Assembly: GCA_026645815.1 (NCBI GenBank)
Contig: JAPKMR010000017.1
Coordinates: forward strand, 1-64,000
Direction of reading: 5' to 3'
Length of the DNA stretch: 64,000 nt
Source: Anaerolineae bacterium
GTDB lineage: Bacteria; Chloroflexota; Anaerolineae; B4-G1; SLSP01
The notes under the pieces: model-generated
Told to the model about the DNA's origin: nothing
The model's database searches: none
Seen by the model: the letters and a program-made list of their open reading frames with translations, nothing else
Part shown: piece by piece, positions 60,677-64,000 of the stretch
Layout of the letters: every line of letters begins with the position of its first letter
How positions within the stretch are numbered: position 1 is the first letter of the stretch
Translations under genes and position numbers: made by a program

Positions 60677-62038
60677 ATGCCCTTGACCGAGAAGCTGAGT
60701 TCCAGTCAGTTGGTAGCGCTGCTGCCTGCTGCTGACCCGGAACAACTTGCGGAGACATTGGTCGCTTTTGCCAATGCCGATGGCGGCACCGTATATATCG
60801 GTTTGACCGAAGACGGGCATCCAACAGGTGATATCTATCCCGAGGAAATCAACGGGCTGTTCCAACAGGCTGAGGCATTATGCAACCCTCCGGTACGTGT
60901 GGAGTGGCAGCAGAGCGAGTGGAGTGGCGAATTTGTCTTTGTGGGGCGAATTCGGCGGAGTCCGGACTTGCATACGCTGCGCGATGGGCGGGTATTGGTG
61001 CGGGCGAGCGCCGAAAATCGCCCCCTTCACGGTGAAAAGCTAAGCCAACTCGCCAGCACGCGCTCGATAGGGGATTACGAAGCCGAACCTGTGGCAGGCG
61101 CTACCCGGGCCGATTTTGAAGACAAGTTACTCGAGGAATTCCTCGGAAAGTGGGAAGAACGTCAGGGGCGCCCACTGACTCGCCCCCTGGACGACCTGCT
61201 AATTGAGATGGGCTGGCTTACAGCGGAACGCTTGCCTACTATTGCCGGTTTGTTGCTTTTTGGGCGCAATCCGCAGAGCTTTATTCCCCGAAGCGGCCTT
61301 ACCTTTGTGCGTTTTGAGGGAATTGGTTTGCGTGCCGAGAACGGCGAAGTGGGATATGGACGTCGTGAAGAGATCAACGGAGCGCTGCCGCAGATTATTC
61401 AACGCACCTGGGATATTCTACAAGAGGAAATGCGGCGTGGTGCAGTTGTGCGTTCCCTGCAGCGTGAGGAGAAATGGCTGTACCCACCTGCCGCTATTCG
61501 CGAGGCTTTGGTCAATGCCATTGCGCACCGGGATTACCGGCTTCACGGTCTGGGTGTCGAAGTCCGCATTTTCTCTGATCGGCTGGAGATAATGAGTCCC
61601 GGTGGTTTGCCCGGTTTCATTACCGTGGACAATATTGTGGACGAGCATTTCTCTCGCAATCCGCGGATTGTGACCGGCTTGTTTCAGTGGCGCTTCATCG
61701 AAGAACTGGGTCTGGGAGTGGATTTGATGATAGAGGAAATGATCAATGCCGGACATCCACCACCTGTTTTTAGTGCGAAACTCTCCTCATTTACCGTGGT
61801 TTTCAAAAATGTGGTGGATCATGCGCCGCAATCCGGGCCACGGCTTTCGACCAATGAACGCCAGGCTAAAGCATTAGCTTTCATTCAGCGCCAGGGACGG
61901 ATTACTAATCGTGATTATCAGGAACTCTGCCCGGATGTCACGCCGGAGACTTTACGGTTGGACCTGGCAGATTTAGTCGAGCGCAGCGTATTGTTGAAGG
62001 TCGGCGCCAAACGCGGCACGTACTATATTCTGCGCTGA
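60677..62038 (+). CDS. AlbA_2/Schlafen-type ATP-binding regulator
   Basis: A 453-residue protein. Its N-terminal AlbA_2 domain has ETLVAFANADGGTVYIGL; the middle has PPAAIREALVNAIAHRDYR and a GHKL-like block, SDRLEIMSPGGLPG, with the usual family order. The C-terminal part is a winged helix (RQGRITNRDYQELCPDVTPETLRLDL). Such proteins are transcription regulators or parts of defence systems. No other defence gene is adjacent. TAAGGAGG precedes ATG 60677. Confidence 0.85.
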   Translation: MPLTEKLSSSQLVALLPAADPEQLAETLVAFANADGGTVYIGLTEDGHPTGDIYPEEINGLFQQAEALCNPPVRVEWQQSEWSGEFVFVGRIRRSPDLHTLRDGRVLVRASAENRPLHGEKLSQLASTRSIGDYEAEPVAGATRADFEDKLLEEFLGKWEERQGRPLTRPLDDLLIEMGWLTAERLPTIAGLLLFGRNPQSFIPRSGLTFVRFEGIGLRAENGEVGYGRREEINGALPQIIQRTWDILQEEMRRGAVVRSLQREEKWLYPPAAIREALVNAIAHRDYRLHGLGVEVRIFSDRLEIMSPGGLPGFITVDNIVDEHFSRNPRIVTGLFQWRFIEELGLGVDLMIEEMINAGHPPPVFSAKLSSFTVVFKNVVDHAPQSGPRLSTNERQAKALAFIQRQGRITNRDYQELCPDVTPETLRLDLADLVERSVLLKVGAKRGTYYILR

Positions 62039-62134
62039 GCTGTTCAGTCCGATACTGGCTTTGGAGTGTAGCGCTGCCACAATATCATCTGGACCTGATA
62101 GGAAAGACAATCACCCAAGCTACGTCGCTTTATC

Positions 62135-62164
62135 AAAATTATCCCAAATATTTGGGATAATTTT
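62135..62164. terminator. 30-bp perfect AT-rich palindrome between convergent genes
   Basis: AAAATTATCCCAAAT and its complement. Direct GGGATAAT repeats continue to 62190. A and T runs at both ends allow termination in both directions. Confidence 0.65.
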
Positions 62165-62200
62165 GGGATAATGGGATTGGGATACCCTCAATGGGTAATT

Positions 62201-63304
62201 TCAGGTTGCCAGTTGTCGTAGAATCGCCGCTGTTTGTTGTGCAGTTTGTTCCCACGAGAAACGTGCCAGGTTTAACGTGCCTCGCGCAATCAAAGTCTGC
62301 CGTAAAGCCGGCTCTTCGAGTAAACGTGATAATCCCGCCTCGATAGCATCCGTATCCAGTGGGTCTACCAGGAGCGCGCCTGCGCCTGCCACTTCGGGCA
62401 GGCTTGAGGTGGCTGCGGCAAGCACCGGCACACCACAAGCCTGAGCTTCCAGCACTGGAAAACCAAAGCCCTCATACAGTGAGGGAAATGCAAAGAGGCG
62501 TGCGCCAGAAAGCAACGCTGCTTTGTCCTCTATGGCGATATAACCCGGGAAAATCACATGGCTTTCCAATCCCAGCTCTTGTACTCTGGCGCGGATTGTT
62601 TCCGCAAACCAACCGGGTGGACCCGCCAGGACCAGTAGGAGTTCGGGGTGGCGTTTGAGCACATTCCCAAAAGCGGTGATCAGACGTGCCAGATTCTTGC
62701 GCGGTTGTATCCGCCCCAGGAATAAGATGTAGGGACGATCCAGTCCATACCGCCTGTGTACCTGCGCCAGGGCTTTCGGGTCTTCGATACGCTGCAAATC
62801 TGGCTCATATCCCGGATAGACGACAGTGATCTTATCCGGTGAGATATCATAGTTCTCCACGAGCGCCTGGCGCGTCGCCATCGAATCCGCCAGAATGTGC
62901 GAAGCCACGCGCGCATTCCAACGGGTGCTGGCTTCAAGGTACAGCCGTTGGCTCCACGGGTGCGCTTCGGGAAAGCTGCGATAGCCCAGGTCGTGGATGG
63001 TGACGAGGCTGCGACGGGGGCGGATGGGCGGCAAAACATGCGCCGGTACAAACAGCACCTTCGGTGGATGCCGCAATAGCTCCCAGGAAAGGCGCACATG
63101 CGTCCACAATCTGGGAAAGGGGATCACGCGCAGTTCTGCGCCTGGAAAGGCTTCCGCTGCGGGCTGTTCACGACAGTAGAGCCGCACACCTTCATCTTCC
63201 CTCAATAACGGCAACAGCGCACGTATCAGATGGTAAGAGTAGCTTTCCGTGCCTGTGGGCGCGGTGCTGATAGCACGACTGGCGTCAATCCCAATAAGTG
63301 CCAT
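62201..63304 (-). CDS. GT4-family glycosyltransferase
   Basis: A 367-residue GT-B enzyme. N-terminal: IGIDASRAISTAPTGTESYSYHLIRALL. Linker: HDLGYRSFPEAHPW. C-terminal donor site: FLGRIQPRKNLARLITAF, FPSLYEGFGFPVLEAQACGVPVLAA with the E-x7-E motif. It transfers sugar from a nucleotide donor onto lipid or polysaccharide acceptors. Start ATG 63304, just after the S2P gene on the same strand, lacks a strong binding site. Confidence 0.92.
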   Translation of the reverse strand: MALIGIDASRAISTAPTGTESYSYHLIRALLPLLREDEGVRLYCREQPAAEAFPGAELRVIPFPRLWTHVRLSWELLRHPPKVLFVPAHVLPPIRPRRSLVTIHDLGYRSFPEAHPWSQRLYLEASTRWNARVASHILADSMATRQALVENYDISPDKITVVYPGYEPDLQRIEDPKALAQVHRRYGLDRPYILFLGRIQPRKNLARLITAFGNVLKRHPELLLVLAGPPGWFAETIRARVQELGLESHVIFPGYIAIEDKAALLSGARLFAFPSLYEGFGFPVLEAQACGVPVLAAATSSLPEVAGAGALLVDPLDTDAIEAGLSRLLEEPALRQTLIARGTLNLARFSWEQTAQQTAAILRQLAT

Positions 63305-63309
63305 TGTCT

Positions 63310-64000
63310 TTACGGAACCACGGTGAGCGGGATAGGCACCAGAATGAGGATCAGCAGCACAATCACAGCCCACCCGATGTATTTGCGGGTGGAATCCAGT
63401 GGCGTCACATCATCGAGCGGCGCTGGATGTCGTGCTCCCATTGTAAAGCCCAAAGCTCCTAACAGTGCCCAGGTCGTGCCGATACTGTTCCCCGTGAACA
63501 GCAATATCGCTGCCCAGACAAACATCGCTACCACCACGCCGCGCGCCACCAACCAGGCTTTGGGACCCCACATTGCGTATGCAATATGCCCGCCATCGTA
63601 TTGCCCTACCGGGAGCAGGTTCAGGCCTGTTACCAGAAGTCCGGCCCAGGCTGCAAAGGCGATAGGGTGCAGCATCACATCCACCCCGCCAGAAGGCAGC
63701 GATTGCCCAAAGATGACCCATTTTATGAAGTAGTAGAAGATGGAGTTGCCTTCCATTGTGTAGCTCACACCGACAGGTAAGGGCTCAACTTTGGAGAGCA
63801 GCAATCCCAGAATCAGTAACGGGATGGCGACTATCAGGCCTCCCAAAGGACCTGATACCCCTAAATCAAATACCGCCTTGCGATTGAGCAGCGGACTTTT
63901 CTGTACAATCACTGCGCCCATCGTTCCCAAGGGCGGTACGGGGATGGGGGCGAAATACGGAAGGCTTACGGGCGCCCCATAGCGTCGCGCTGCCAGGTAG
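63310..64000 (-). CDS. Site-2 protease family membrane metalloprotease (partial, 5' end outside window)
   Basis: At least 229 residues, open at the window edge. The visible part reads YLAARRYGAPVSLPYF, PPLGTMGAVIVQKS, then NLLPVGQYDGGHIAYA, where the Asp is a zinc ligand, and several membrane helices. The HExxH motif should lie just upstream. S2P enzymes cut membrane proteins inside the bilayer, often anti-sigma factors. Confidence 0.9.
   Translation of the reverse strand, partial: YLAARRYGAPVSLPYFAPIPVPPLGTMGAVIVQKSPLLNRKAVFDLGVSGPLGGLIVAIPLLILGLLLSKVEPLPVGVSYTMEGNSIFYYFIKWVIFGQSLPSGGVDVMLHPIAFAAWAGLLVTGLNLLPVGQYDGGHIAYAMWGPKAWLVARGVVVAMFVWAAILLFTGNSIGTTWALLGALGFTMGARHPAPLDDVTPLDSTRKYIGWAVIVLLILILVPIPLTVVP

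Noticed and set aside
62135-62164. dif-like recombination site or parS
   Set aside because: The sequence is a perfect symmetric palindrome without the asymmetric XerC/XerD arms of dif and does not resemble TGTTTCACGTGAAACA parS.

Overview
The window looks like a stretch of chromosome from a G+C-rich, non-proteobacterial bacterium, most likely a member of the Chloroflexota (Anaerolineae-like). This rests on gene content and protein style: a prokaryotic 5-oxoprolinase set, ABC2_membrane_6-type exporters, a SpoIID-domain secreted protein, an FG-GAP surface protein, PqqD/SPASM proteins, and a site-2 protease with the motif SLPYF. No rRNA or tRNA gene is visible, so placement is an inference. Gene density is high and most genes lie in short operons with clear Shine-Dalgarno sequences. 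The intergenic gaps are rich in perfect hairpins belonging to a few repeat families.

Layout. 143-6721 (minus strand): a resistance-type operon read from a consensus promoter at 6694-6721. It passes through a 33-codon leader peptide and a four-segment attenuator into two tandem-GNAT acetyltransferases, a heterodimeric ABC exporter and a small basic protein. 7004-9406: pxpABC (5-oxoprolinase). 9581-11703: moaA, moaC and a MOSC protein. 11700-16802: a lipoprotein, a PqqD/SPASM protein that has lost the radical-SAM cysteines, a membrane protein with a (Cys-Ala)n tail, and a methyltransferase. 16854-19083: a promoter, leader ORF and terminator ahead of a Rel/SpoT protein whose synthetase site looks dead. 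19115-24199: SRAP protein, GH13 enzyme, queuosine-precursor transporter, era and, on the other strand, tgt. 24346-26279: two membrane/coiled-coil proteins, one with a ComEA-like helix-hairpin-helix. 27081-28782: Trm112-like protein, a small membrane protein, a DUF123 protein and a sirtuin.

29036-33685 encodes a 1549-residue surface protein with 14 FG-GAP repeats. It is followed by an Eis-like acetyltransferase, a frameshifted SpoIID-domain protein, an ABC-F ATPase and coaE. 40340-44782 is a tandem-MerR regulator with an ABC-2 exporter operon that contains a RibD-C reductase. 45031-45896 is a PadR/DUF2812 pair, and 46103-46714 is a LysE-type exporter. 46744-50146 holds the two aconitase-X subunits separated by a type II restriction-modification pair. 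50118-52804 holds a TPR membrane protein and a TPR-AAA ATPase. 53082-53222 holds a perfect promoter driving a candidate ~106-nt structured RNA. 53683-64000 holds an Amt-like membrane protein without the pore histidines, rsmD, a clan-A glycosidase, gyrA, an AlbA/Schlafen-type regulator, a GT4 glycosyltransferase and a site-2 protease that runs off the window.

The most unusual parts are: (i) the trp-like leader/attenuator ahead of the acetyltransferase-exporter operon; (ii) the pseudo-radical-SAM/SPASM protein next to the Cys-Ala-tailed membrane protein; (iii) the leader ORF and terminator ahead of a probably hydrolase-only Rel protein; (iv) the orphan RNA at 53117-53222; and (v) intergenic hairpin families whose arms differ between copies while staying self-complementary.
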